Shown here: piece by piece, positions 44,590 to 52,203 of the stretch | Layout of the letters: each line of letters opens with the position of its first letter | How positions within the stretch are numbered: position 1 is the first letter of the stretch | NCBI GenBank assembly: GCA_030613245.1 | Contig: JAUWMI010000018.1 | Coordinates: forward strand, 1-64,000 | Direction: 5' to 3' | Source: Candidatus Sumerlaeota bacterium | GTDB lineage: Bacteria; Sumerlaeota; Sumerlaeia; MWCT01; JAUWMI01 | DNA: 64,000 nucleotides | Program-made: the position numbers and the translations under genes | Notes under the pieces: model-generated | The model's database searches: none | The model's input: only the letters and a program-made list of their open reading frames with translations | What the model was told of the DNA's origin: nothing

Positions 44590-46011
44590 ATGAAGATTGA
44601 TGAAGGAAAGATTAGATCCGTCGTGGAAGAAGTGGTGACGAATCTGCTCAGCCGGCAGCCCCATACGCCACTCCAGGCGACGCCTATCGGCGTGTTTGAG
44701 ACCATAGAAGAAGCGATTGATGCGGCAGAAACCGCGCAGAAAGCCCTGGTTGCTATGACCATCGAAACCCGCAAGCAGATAATCCAGGCTCTGCGTGATT
44801 CCGGACTTCGCGATGCTGAAGAGTATGCGCACAAAACCGTTAAAGAAACCGGTATGGGAAAGGTCGCTGACAAGATTACCAAGTTCAAAATTGTGTGCAG
44901 CAAGACGCCGGGAGTGGAAGACCTCATCACTCAGTCCTGGTCTGGAGATCGTGGTCTCACTATTGTTGAACAGGCTCCTTACGGCATTATCGGGGCCATT
45001 ACACCCTCAACGCATCCGGTGCCGACACTCTTGAACAACGCAATCAGCATCATCGCTGCAGGAAATGCTGTGGTGTTCAACGCGCATCCCGTATCAAAGC
45101 GCGTTTTTGCGGAGGCAACTCAGCGTTTGAACAAAGCTGTGACAGAAGTAGGCGGCCCGCCAAATTTAATAACTACCATTGTGGAACCGAGCATCGAAAC
45201 CGGACAGATGCTGTTCAAGCATCCCAAGATTCGTCTCTTGCTGGTCACTGGAGGCCCGGGGGTTGTCAGGGCAGCAATGGCATCGTCAAAAAAAGTCATC
45301 GCCGCAGGGCCGGGCAATCCACCCGTGGTTGTAGATGAAACAGCGGACATTGCCAAGGCAGCCCGGGATATTATTGACGGTGCATCCTTTGACAACAATA
45401 TTGTCTGCATTTCCGAAAAAGAGGTGTTCGTCGTGGAGAGCGTGGCTGACGCACTGAAAGGTGCAATGCTCGAGCGGGGATGCTACGAGCTCAGCCCGTA
45501 CCAGATCGAAGCACTTACGAAAGTTGCATTCATAACGGAAGGTGGAGCAGGATGTGCGACGCGCACTATGAATCGTGAGCTGGTTGGCCGCGATCCCGTA
45601 GTGCTAGCGCAGGCTATTGGTCTGAATATTTATCCAGCCATTCGTCTGCTTATCGGCGAAACTGCGTTCACCCATCCTTTTGTTCAGGAAGAGCAGCTCA
45701 TGCCATTTCTTCCCATTGTCCGATGTCGCGACGTTGATGAGGCCATCAACTTCGCCTTGCAGGCCGAACATGGCTACGGCCACACGGCTGTCATTCATTC
45801 AAAGAACATAGAGAATATGAGCCGGATGGCCCACGCGGTGAACACCACGATCTTTGTCAAGAACGGCCCATCCTATGCAGGTCTCGGTGTTGGTGGGGAA
45901 GGCTATACCTCATTCTCCATTGCATCGCCAACAGGGGAGGGCCTGACCTCCGCTAGAACGTTTAGTCGCCAGCGCCGATGCACCCTGGTAGACTATTTCC
46001 GAATTACCTGA
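44590..46011 (+). CDS. CoA-acylating aldehyde dehydrogenase, microcompartment (PduP/EutE-like) type
   Basis: Oxidises an aldehyde to acyl-CoA with NAD. The catalytic Cys is in FDNNIVCISEK, preceded by HPVPTLLNNAISIIAAGNA, VTGGPGVVRAA and AAGPGNPPVVVDETAD, all typical of BMC-linked enzymes. The first ~20 residues (MKIDEGKIRSVVEEVVTNLL) form an amphipathic helix followed by a Pro-rich linker, the layout of an encapsulation peptide that targets enzymes into bacterial microcompartments. That start is ATG 44590; AAGGA lies ~11 nt upstream. An ATG at 44551 would add an unrelated 13 residues. An aldolase gene follows 255 nt downstream. No shell protein gene is in the window. Confidence 0.9.
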   Translation: MKIDEGKIRSVVEEVVTNLLSRQPHTPLQATPIGVFETIEEAIDAAETAQKALVAMTIETRKQIIQALRDSGLRDAEEYAHKTVKETGMGKVADKITKFKIVCSKTPGVEDLITQSWSGDRGLTIVEQAPYGIIGAITPSTHPVPTLLNNAISIIAAGNAVVFNAHPVSKRVFAEATQRLNKAVTEVGGPPNLITTIVEPSIETGQMLFKHPKIRLLLVTGGPGVVRAAMASSKKVIAAGPGNPPVVVDETADIAKAARDIIDGASFDNNIVCISEKEVFVVESVADALKGAMLERGCYELSPYQIEALTKVAFITEGGAGCATRTMNRELVGRDPVVLAQAIGLNIYPAIRLLIGETAFTHPFVQEEQLMPFLPIVRCRDVDEAINFALQAEHGYGHTAVIHSKNIENMSRMAHAVNTTIFVKNGPSYAGLGVGGEGYTSFSIASPTGEGLTSARTFSRQRRCTLVDYFRIT

Positions 46012-46266
46012 GGAGCGAAGCGACGAAGGATCTTACTCCTATAATAACTGATGATATGAGAAATAGATTAGGATATGTATATGTTCTTACAAACAAAAAT
46101 AATCGTGTTTTAAAGGCGATCCCTTGCTTCGCTTTGGATGAGGGGTCGGAGGTAAAACTCCCCGACCCCTCAATTATCTAGTAAATGATCCGAAAGCCGA
46201 TAAAGCTACCAGGCCAACGTGCAGTGCCCGGTACTTTCTGGGTCCGGGGACGTTCTGGAGAACAAC
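46011..46266. repeat. Dispersed-repeat-like insert between dehydrogenase and aldolase genes
   Basis: Starts with AGGAGCGAAGCGACGAAGG, whose translation gives RSEATKD, a phrase I recall from repeat-derived ORFs in other genomes; AGGAG and CTCCT form its ends (46011-46015, 46036-46040). Next is a GIY-YIG-like coding fragment, then a hairpin AGGGGTCGG/CCGACCCCT (46141-46149 / 46162-46170). The hairpin could end transcription or fold the 3' end of the dehydrogenase message, separating it from the aldolase gene. Confidence 0.6.
46056..46121 (+). pseudogene. Fragment of a GIY-YIG endonuclease-like gene
   Basis: The frame reads MRNRLGYVYVLTNKNNRVLK, matching the first strand of the small YhbQ-type GIY-YIG nucleases (consensus YYVYILTNKNNTVLYTGVT). 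Homology stops right after NRVLK, before the YTG (second half of the GIY-YIG motif) and before the catalytic Arg and Glu. It is therefore a remnant of about 20 codons embedded in repeat sequence. The short length limits certainty. Confidence 0.55.
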
Positions 46267-46950
46267 ATGTCTACATATTTTGAGCTGAAAGCACAGATTT
46301 GCGAGATTGGACGACGAGTTTATGCGCGCAACTATGTGGCCAGCAACGCCGGGAATATTTCTTACAAGCTCTCCGAGGATGAAATTCTGACCACACCCAC
46401 AGGAGTGAGTAAAGGCTACATGGATCCCGGTATGATTGTGCTTGTTGATCGCAAGGGGAAACGCCGCTATGGTGAACGGGAGCCGTCGTCGGAAATCAAA
46501 ATGCACGTGAGCATCTATGCACACCGACCCGACGTGCGAGCAGTGGTTCACGCACATCCTCCCACAGCAACCGGCTTTGCCGTCGCCGGGATTCCCCTGG
46601 CTCACTGTGTGCTGCCCGAGGTCGTGTTGTCACTGGGTGGCGTTCCGCTCGCCCCCTACGGCACGCCGTCAACCGAAGAACTTCCCCAGCAGCTCATCCC
46701 TTTGCTCGAAAAAGCCGATGCGTTTCTGTTGGCCAATCACGGAGTAGTGACGCTCGGTAAAGACTTGCTTCAGGCTTACTATCGCATGGAGATGGTTGAG
46801 CATTTCGCCCTGATATTACTGACCGCGAAGCAGCTGGGCAAAATCAATTTTCTGACTAAGGAGAACATTGAGAAACTGAAGGAGATACGCGAAGCCGCGG
46901 GAATAAAAGGCAAGCAGTTCGACTGTTCGCTTTGCAAACTCTGCTTCTGA
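46267..46950 (+). CDS. Class II aldolase (L-fuculose/L-rhamnulose-1-phosphate aldolase-like)
   Basis: Zinc-dependent aldolase splitting a deoxyketose 1-phosphate to dihydroxyacetone phosphate and lactaldehyde; the aldehyde would suit the neighbouring CoA-acylating dehydrogenase. The catalytic Glu is in EPSSEIKMH, the metal His pair in VVHAHPPTATG and a third His in LANHGVVTLG. Family starts (NYVASNAGNISYKL, TPTGVSKGYM) are intact. ATG 46267 has GGAG 7 nt upstream and fits the family. The last ten residues contain CSLCKLC, three Cys spaced CxxCxxC, absent from E. coli FucA. The aldolase-plus-dehydrogenase pair is the enzyme core of fucose/rhamnose (PVM-type) microcompartments. Confidence 0.88.
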   Translation: MSTYFELKAQICEIGRRVYARNYVASNAGNISYKLSEDEILTTPTGVSKGYMDPGMIVLVDRKGKRRYGEREPSSEIKMHVSIYAHRPDVRAVVHAHPPTATGFAVAGIPLAHCVLPEVVLSLGGVPLAPYGTPSTEELPQQLIPLLEKADAFLLANHGVVTLGKDLLQAYYRMEMVEHFALILLTAKQLGKINFLTKENIEKLKEIREAAGIKGKQFDCSLCKLCF

Positions 46951-46966
46951 GCCGATGGGAAGAAAA

Positions 46967-47410
46967 TCAGTAGATTGTTGGCTTTTTCAATCGGCTGGCG
47001 ACGGATGCTTTTTGATGGTAGGCTACAGCGATGCTCGTGTATCCGGGCAGAAGCAATGGCTCTTCGAAGTAACACCCAAGCCCCAGGGTCATTGCACTAA
47101 TTAGCAAGGACAGAGCAATTGCCACGCTCAGACTTTCAATGCGAAAATCCGGAACAATGTATGTCGCTCCGTAGATCAACACCCCATTCAGGATAACATT
47201 CAGAATAAAAAGCGCGAGCCGTGTGTCGGGTAATTCAAACTGCGCGGCAATCTCCTTGAGAAACACATTCGCCGGCGCAATAATGAGCGCGACAGTCAGG
47301 GCAGCGGTTAAGCCGCGCATCTGAACACGTTTGCCAAAAAGAAACGAAAATATATAGATGCCAACCGCTGTCACGATCCATTTAATGGCAATTTCTTGCA
47401 CTAGTTGCAT
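46967..47410 (-). CDS. Phage-holin-4-like small membrane protein
   Basis: 147 residues with four hydrophobic helices (around IAIKWIVTAVGIYIFSFLF, LTAALTVALIIAPANVFL, LALFILNVILNGVLIYGATY and LSVAIALSLLISAMTLGLG). This matches the layout of the phage_holin_4_2 / YvlD family, in which a conserved Asn-Phe/Val and a V-P-x-F before the last helix recur (here IVPDFRIESL). Members are chromosomal, not phage genes, with no proved function. Convergent with the aldolase gene, 16 nt between stops. Confidence 0.65.
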   Translation of the reverse strand: MQLVQEIAIKWIVTAVGIYIFSFLFGKRVQMRGLTAALTVALIIAPANVFLKEIAAQFELPDTRLALFILNVILNGVLIYGATYIVPDFRIESLSVAIALSLLISAMTLGLGCYFEEPLLLPGYTSIAVAYHQKASVASRLKKPTIY

Positions 47411-47551
47411 GCTGTTTCAGCCTTCGTCAAACATGACACCTGCCGAGTATTTACACGCACGCACCGCACCCGATTAATACTGATGTCTTCCCTATGCAGG
47501 AATAGCCTGCATCCTTTGTCTTGCCGACAGTCTCCTGCTGGTACGAAGAAT

Positions 47552-48709
47552 TCACTGGTGCGTCTGGGTTGTGTGAACAATCCGATGCAGCGTTTCTGCT
47601 GCCCGGCGAGCTTCCTCCAGCGTATTATCCTTTCCGAAACTCACACGAATAGACCTCTTAGCTCGCTCGCCATCCTGGTACATTGCGTTAATAACGTATG
47701 ATGCCTCGACCACTCCAGAGCTGCAGGCTGAGCCAGTTGAGACTACAATACCTTCAAGATCGAGAGCGATCAGCAAATCTGCGCCTAACACCTCTTGGAA
47801 GCTCAGATTCATAATTCCGGGAACACGATTCTCGGGCAACCCATTGAGCTCATACTTGCACCCGAGTTGCTGTAATGTTTCGAGAAACTTGTTTTCTAAC
47901 TCCTGCAGGTGGGCTAATCGGTTTTCGCGTTCCTCCACGCCGAGTTGCACAGCGTGCGCAAAACCTACAATTGCGGCGACATTCTCCGTGCCCGCACGCC
48001 GCCATTGTTCTTGCGGACCGCCGTGCAGAAGCGCCTGGAGCGGGGTTTCACGCTTTACGTATAGTGCGCCAATACCCTTGGGGCCATAAATTTTGTGTGC
48101 TGAAAGCGTGCAGAGATCAAGGCCCATGGTCCGTACATTTAGCGGAAGCTTAAGGAAGCTCTGCACCGCGTCTGAATGAACGTTGCATCGGTGGGCACGA
48201 GCAATCTCTACGATCTCTTCAATTGGTTGAATCATGCCTGTCTCATTGTTACAGTGCATAATGGAAATCAGACGAGTACGTGTACTTACCGCGGCTTCAA
48301 TAACTGCCGGAGAAACCAGACCGCTCTGCTCAACACTAATACAGCTGGCAATTACATCACGCCGCGTCTCACTCCAGTACCTGCATACGTTGAGAACGCT
48401 TGGATGTTCAATTGCAGAGGTAATAACGTGGCCTGGCGATCCACCCTGTGCCTCGAGGAATCCTGTAATGGCCAGATTGTTCGCCTCTGTTCCGGACGAA
48501 GTGAACACAATCTCCTCCGGCAGCGCTGAGATCACCTCGGCCAATATCTCGCGGGCCTTCTCAACCGCGGCTCGTGCCTCGCGCCCAAAGCGATGCACAC
48601 TTGAGGGATTGCCAAAATACCTATCCAGGTATGGCGCCATGGCCTCGCGAACACGTGGATCAATCGCAGTGGTTGCTGCATGATCCAAATAGATGCTTCT
48701 GTGATTCAT
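47552..48709 (-). CDS. Cysteine desulfurase (NifS/IscS family)
   Basis: PLP enzyme taking sulfur from cysteine for Fe-S clusters or thiolated cofactors. Conserved: YLDHAATTAIDPRV, FGNPSSVHRFGREAR, FTSSGTEANNLAI, the Schiff-base Lys in LSAHKIYGPKGIGALY, and the sulfur-carrying Cys in STGSACSSG, on the short loop plus SSG pattern of group I enzymes. 385 residues. No iscU or nifU is adjacent. It lies 52 nt downstream of the ABC ATPase gene on the same strand. Confidence 0.95.
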   Translation of the reverse strand: MNHRSIYLDHAATTAIDPRVREAMAPYLDRYFGNPSSVHRFGREARAAVEKAREILAEVISALPEEIVFTSSGTEANNLAITGFLEAQGGSPGHVITSAIEHPSVLNVCRYWSETRRDVIASCISVEQSGLVSPAVIEAAVSTRTRLISIMHCNNETGMIQPIEEIVEIARAHRCNVHSDAVQSFLKLPLNVRTMGLDLCTLSAHKIYGPKGIGALYVKRETPLQALLHGGPQEQWRRAGTENVAAIVGFAHAVQLGVEERENRLAHLQELENKFLETLQQLGCKYELNGLPENRVPGIMNLSFQEVLGADLLIALDLEGIVVSTGSACSSGVVEASYVINAMYQDGERAKRSIRVSFGKDNTLEEARRAAETLHRIVHTTQTHQ

Positions 48710-48761
48710 TTTCCGCGCTTTCGGGATACAGAAGATCGTGCAGAAATCGCCACCCGTGCCG

Positions 48762-49445
48762 TCACACCAAACGCCCCGCGTCCAGTTTCAACATTTGCGT
48801 CGCTGCGGAAAAGACAGAACGATCGTGTGTCACCAGCACGATCGTCTTGCCCCGTGTCTTGTTGATCTGAACCAAAAGCTGCATGATGTCGTTGCCAGTG
48901 ATCTCATCGAGATTTCCCGTTGGCTCATCAGCCAGGAGAATAGCAGGATCGTTCACAATAGCCCGTGCAATTGCGACTCGCTGGCTTTGCCCACCGGAGA
49001 GTACCTCAGCCTTCGCATCGGCTTTCTCGCGAAGACCTACTTTCGCTAATGCCTCGAAAGCTTTTTCACACGCCTCGGCAGGCGAATAATTAGCCAGAAT
49101 TAGCGGAAGCAGAACGTTCTCAAGCGCCGTCAACTGGGGCTGAAGATGAAACGTTTGAAATACGAAACCGATCGTGCCATTGCGCAATCGCGACAATTCA
49201 TCGTCCGATAGCTCGTTGAGATTTTTCCCGCTGACAAAAACCGTTCCTGAGGATGGGAAGTCGAGTCCGGCAATAAGATTGAGAAGTGTGGTCTTACCTG
49301 CTCCAGATTTTCCAGTAACGATAACAAAATCGCCTGGAGCAATCTGCAGATTAATGTCGCATATGGCAGGGAACTGCCCGGTGTCCTTTCCAAAAATCTT
49401 CTTTACACCGCGCAGTTCAACAATGTGAGGAAACGTAGAGAGCAA
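48762..49445 (-). CDS. ABC transporter ATP-binding protein, LolD/MacB type
   Basis: 227 residues, one nucleotide-binding domain. Walker [20 protein letters not shown]-loop [20 protein letters not shown], signature [15 protein letters not shown] and Walker [13 protein letters not shown] are intact; DEPTGNLD is typical of the LolD/MacB/FtsE branch. The only start available is TTG at 49445 (GGAG 9 nt before), since an in-frame stop lies 33 nt upstream. No permease gene is adjacent; the likely class of partner is encoded at 36124-37410. Confidence 0.92.
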   Translation of the reverse strand: MLSTFPHIVELRGVKKIFGKDTGQFPAICDINLQIAPGDFVIVTGKSGAGKTTLLNLIAGLDFPSSGTVFVSGKNLNELSDDELSRLRNGTIGFVFQTFHLQPQLTALENVLLPLILANYSPAEACEKAFEALAKVGLREKADAKAEVLSGGQSQRVAIARAIVNDPAILLADEPTGNLDEITGNDIMQLLVQINKTRGKTIVLVTHDRSVFSAATQMLKLDAGRLV

Positions 49446-49559
49446 TGACGCGAGCTCCGGCGAAAGCGAAAATAATCACCCCAGTCTCAAGGATCTCTCT
49501 TCACTGCCTCTGCAGCTTCGCTTTCTCGCTCGTATGGTTTGAAGGAAGAACTGTGGGCC

Positions 49560-49817
49560 TTATTCCCAGACGAAATACACATCACCGGCTTTGGGCTCAT
49601 GGCCGAAAATAATGTTCAGATCCGGCTGCGAAACCAGCCAATGAATGGGCCGAAGCAACGCGTATTCCGCCGCAATGCCTAACGGGTAAACCAGATAGCA
49701 AGCATAGCGGAGCGGATGGTCGGAGTTCGTCCGATCATAGCTGTGACCGTAACCGAGCGACGAGAACAGAAAGATCATCAGCATCAGCAGAACAGCAGCA
49801 ACAATTTTTCGTTTCAT
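49560..49817 (-). CDS. Small conserved signal-peptide protein
   Basis: 85 residues: signal peptide or membrane helix (IVAAVLLMLMIFLFSSLGYG), then a conserved-looking stretch YPLGIAAEYALLRPIHWLVS followed by FGHEP. I recall short proteins with this RPIHWLVSQP...FGH pattern in several candidate-phylum and deltaproteobacterial genomes, all uncharacterised. GGAGG is 9 nt before the ATG and a near-consensus promoter lies at 49852-49880, so expression is likely. Function unknown; the product is probably periplasmic or membrane-attached. Confidence 0.75.
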   Translation of the reverse strand: MKRKIVAAVLLMLMIFLFSSLGYGHSYDRTNSDHPLRYACYLVYPLGIAAEYALLRPIHWLVSQPDLNIIFGHEPKAGDVYFVWE

Positions 49818-49851
49818 CGGGACTTTCCTCCTTCGAAAAACTTTAATTAGT

Positions 49852-49880
49852 TGTATACATCACAATTTGATTACTGTCAA
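49852..49880 (-). promoter_or_regulatory. Near-consensus sigma70-type promoter of the small gene
   Basis: Minus-strand TTGACA and TATACA are separated by exactly 17 nt, ending 35 nt upstream of the ATG at 49817. It may also drive the ABC ATPase and cysteine desulfurase genes further along the strand (gaps 114 and 52 nt). Confidence 0.6.
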
Positions 49881-50165
49881 GTGCAAAACAAGGCACTTAC
49901 TGCAAAAACCGGACGCTTCTTGCATCTATACAGATTCTCGAATCCACGATGGGCCCGAAAACGCGAAGGATGTCAATAGGGGAGAGGAGTGCGATTGGTG
50001 CAAAATAGCATCATTAAAAATGCCTGAAGCGCTGTAATTTTCCCTTGCACTTTTACCCGCAGGTTGAGTACTTATAGTCTGTCTGGTGCGCTGACAGGTA
50101 TGACGAGAACGCCGGATGCGACTATACGCGAGCCTGCACGAGCAGAAAAGCGTGAGGAGCGTTAC
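49881..50165. other. Spacer upstream of the zinc-ribbon gene
   Basis: Divergent spacer. An in-frame extension of the downstream gene to 50064 exists but lacks a ribosome site and conserved residues. A TATAGT at 50072-50077 lacks a -35 at proper spacing. Nothing else was recognised. Confidence 0.45.
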
Positions 50166-50711
50166 ATGACAAAGATATGTCCATATTGTTGCGAATTGGT
50201 TCCGGACGAAGCGATCAAGTGTAAGAACTGCCAGAGCCTCCTGAAGAGTTCCAAGCAGTGCCCACAGTGTGCGGAAGTTGTACGCGAGGCGGCCAGAATC
50301 TGTCGCTACTGTCGCTATGAATTTGTGCCTGTCTCGGAAAAGCGCGACGAGGCGCAGCTGATGGCCGGCCGCGAGCCACTCGAATACACAATTGCAGCCA
50401 CGCCGCTGGGCGCCATGATCTGCGAGTCTTCAATTACCGCGCTCTTTTTCCCGCCACAAGTCACGATCACCCACGAGGCGATCCATTTCAAAAAATGGGG
50501 CCTCTTAGGACTCCGCACCTATAGCCAGAAGATTTCACCTTCCAAGATTGCATCGGTACGCTACATCAGCGGCGTGATCTGGGGAACGTTGGTAATTGAA
50601 ACTTACGGTGGAGGCATCCCTGATCTTGTTGTTCGAGGGCTGGACAAAAGCGAAGCACGCGAGGCTGTGAAAGTCATCGAGCAATTTGTGATGCCAAAAG
50701 CCGAAAAATAG
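50166..50711 (+). CDS. Double zinc-ribbon plus PH-like domain protein
   Basis: 181 residues. The first ~50 hold two rubredoxin-like zinc ribbons (CPYCCELVPDEAIKCKNC and CPQCAEVVREAARICRYC). The remaining ~115 residues (FPPQVTITHEAIHFKKWGLL, KISPSKIASVRY, LVIETYGGGIPDLVVRGL) look like a bacterial PH/bPH2-type beta barrel. GAGGAG 6 nt upstream fixes the ATG at 50166. No catalytic motif; probably a cytoplasmic adaptor. It precedes the serine hydrolase gene by 95 nt. Confidence 0.75.
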   Translation: MTKICPYCCELVPDEAIKCKNCQSLLKSSKQCPQCAEVVREAARICRYCRYEFVPVSEKRDEAQLMAGREPLEYTIAATPLGAMICESSITALFFPPQVTITHEAIHFKKWGLLGLRTYSQKISPSKIASVRYISGVIWGTLVIETYGGGIPDLVVRGLDKSEAREAVKVIEQFVMPKAEK

Positions 50712-50806
50712 ACGAAGAACCTGGACTTTCCGTATTGCGCAGCGGGACATACAAAAGCGCAACAATAACATATGCCCGATTTTCATTCCACACTAAGGAG
50801 AAGGCT

Positions 50807-52057
50807 ATGACGAAACCATGGAATCGCGTTGGAATTGGTCTTGCTGGAATTTCTCTCATTGTATTGCTTGCCTGTGGTGTTCTCGCTCCGCTGCGGCCGA
50901 CCGAGTCGCGCATAGTTGGCATTGATACAGCCCAACTTGCCAAGGTTGATACGCTGATCATGCGCGATATCGAAGAGGGAAAAATGCCGGGTGCCGTGCT
51001 GATCGTTGGACGCAACGGTCAGATTGTGAAACGCCAGGTTTATGGCCATCTCCAACTGGTGCCGAAAAAACAAGCGATGCCCATGGAAGCAATCTTTGAC
51101 CTCGCCTCGGTCTCCAAGGTGGTTGGAACAGCGACCGCTACCATGTTGCTGATTGAAGATGGGAAACTGCGCCTGGACGATCCAGTAGCCCGCTATCTGC
51201 CCGACTTTGGCCAGCAGGACAAAGGCGACGTCACAATCTTTCACTTGCTGACCCATTCGTCTGGCCTGAAGCCTTACGCCAGCGTGAATAACATTAAGGA
51301 AGAACGGCAGGAAAGCGAATCCAAGGCCGACGCCTTAATTCGTCATATCTGCCAACTCCCCAAAACGTACGAGACTGGAAAGAAATACAAGTATAGCTGT
51401 CTTAATTTCCTGACGCTGGCTCGCGTGAATGAAACTGCAGCTGGAGAGAGCCAGAACGATCTGCTGCAGCGCCGTGTCTATGGGCCGCTGGGTATGAAAG
51501 ATACAGGCTACATACTGACTGAGCAACAAAAGCAGCGTACTGCACCTACAATTGAAGTCAACGGCGTGTTTTTTCAAGGCCAGGTGCACGATCCGCTGGC
51601 GAATTACTATGGCTCAGGCGACCATTGCCCTGGCAATGCCGGACTCTACTCATCTGCGCCGGATCTGGCGATCTATGCGCAGATGATCCTCAATGGCGGC
51701 GTATATAACGGCACGCGGGTATTTAAAGCAGAAACCATTGACCTGATGACACAAATCCACTCGCCACCTGGAGTCAGCTTTCGCCGTGGCCTCGGTTGGG
51801 GAATTTACTGGGGATCGCCTTACGCCTCTGAGCTAAACCATACGCCCGAGCACTATATCCTTGGCCACCTTGGCTATACTGGCACCTATATCTGGCTCGA
51901 CAAACGTACCAAGGCCTTCATGGTTTTCCTGACCAATCGGGTTCATCCCGAAGAAAAACAGACAATTGGCGAGTGGCTCAAGGAGGTACTGTACGACGTT
52001 GTGGATACGGTACGCCATAGCATCCATGAATATAAAGACACCCCATGGCGTAGCTAA
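50807..52057 (+). CDS. Serine hydrolase of the beta-lactamase class C / PBP-like family
   Basis: 416 residues. The N-terminal helix ISLIVLLACG may be a lipoprotein signal. Catalytic SxxK lies in FDLASVSKVVGTATATM; the Tyr of the second motif is in YKYSCLNFL, where the usual third residue Asn is Cys; and HLGYTGTYIWLD stands in for the KTG box as HxG. This group includes esterases, D-aminopeptidases and wall peptidases, so the substrate cannot be told. AAGGAG lies 7 nt before the ATG at 50807. Convergent with the DUF819 gene. Confidence 0.88.
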   Translation: MTKPWNRVGIGLAGISLIVLLACGVLAPLRPTESRIVGIDTAQLAKVDTLIMRDIEEGKMPGAVLIVGRNGQIVKRQVYGHLQLVPKKQAMPMEAIFDLASVSKVVGTATATMLLIEDGKLRLDDPVARYLPDFGQQDKGDVTIFHLLTHSSGLKPYASVNNIKEERQESESKADALIRHICQLPKTYETGKKYKYSCLNFLTLARVNETAAGESQNDLLQRRVYGPLGMKDTGYILTEQQKQRTAPTIEVNGVFFQGQVHDPLANYYGSGDHCPGNAGLYSSAPDLAIYAQMILNGGVYNGTRVFKAETIDLMTQIHSPPGVSFRRGLGWGIYWGSPYASELNHTPEHYILGHLGYTGTYIWLDKRTKAFMVFLTNRVHPEEKQTIGEWLKEVLYDVVDTVRHSIHEYKDTPWRS

Positions 52058-52203
52058 CACCAATATTGAGATTTCATTTGCCAACAAACAGCAAGAGGCG
52101 ACATCTTAGCACTAACCTGCCCCATGCCGCAGATCCCGGGAAGCTCTGGTGGATAGGTACCTTTCCACTGCCGACACCATAATCCTGAAAAGCCCTCATA
52201 TCA

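Noticed and set aside
45978-46181. 67-codon ORF spanning the GIY-YIG-like fragment as a functional gene
   Set aside because: Only ~20 codons match the nuclease and catalytic residues are missing; the rest is repeat sequence, so it is listed as a pseudogene fragment.
46967-47410. Holin-like gene as evidence of a prophage
   Set aside because: No other phage gene nearby; the family is chromosomal and widespread.
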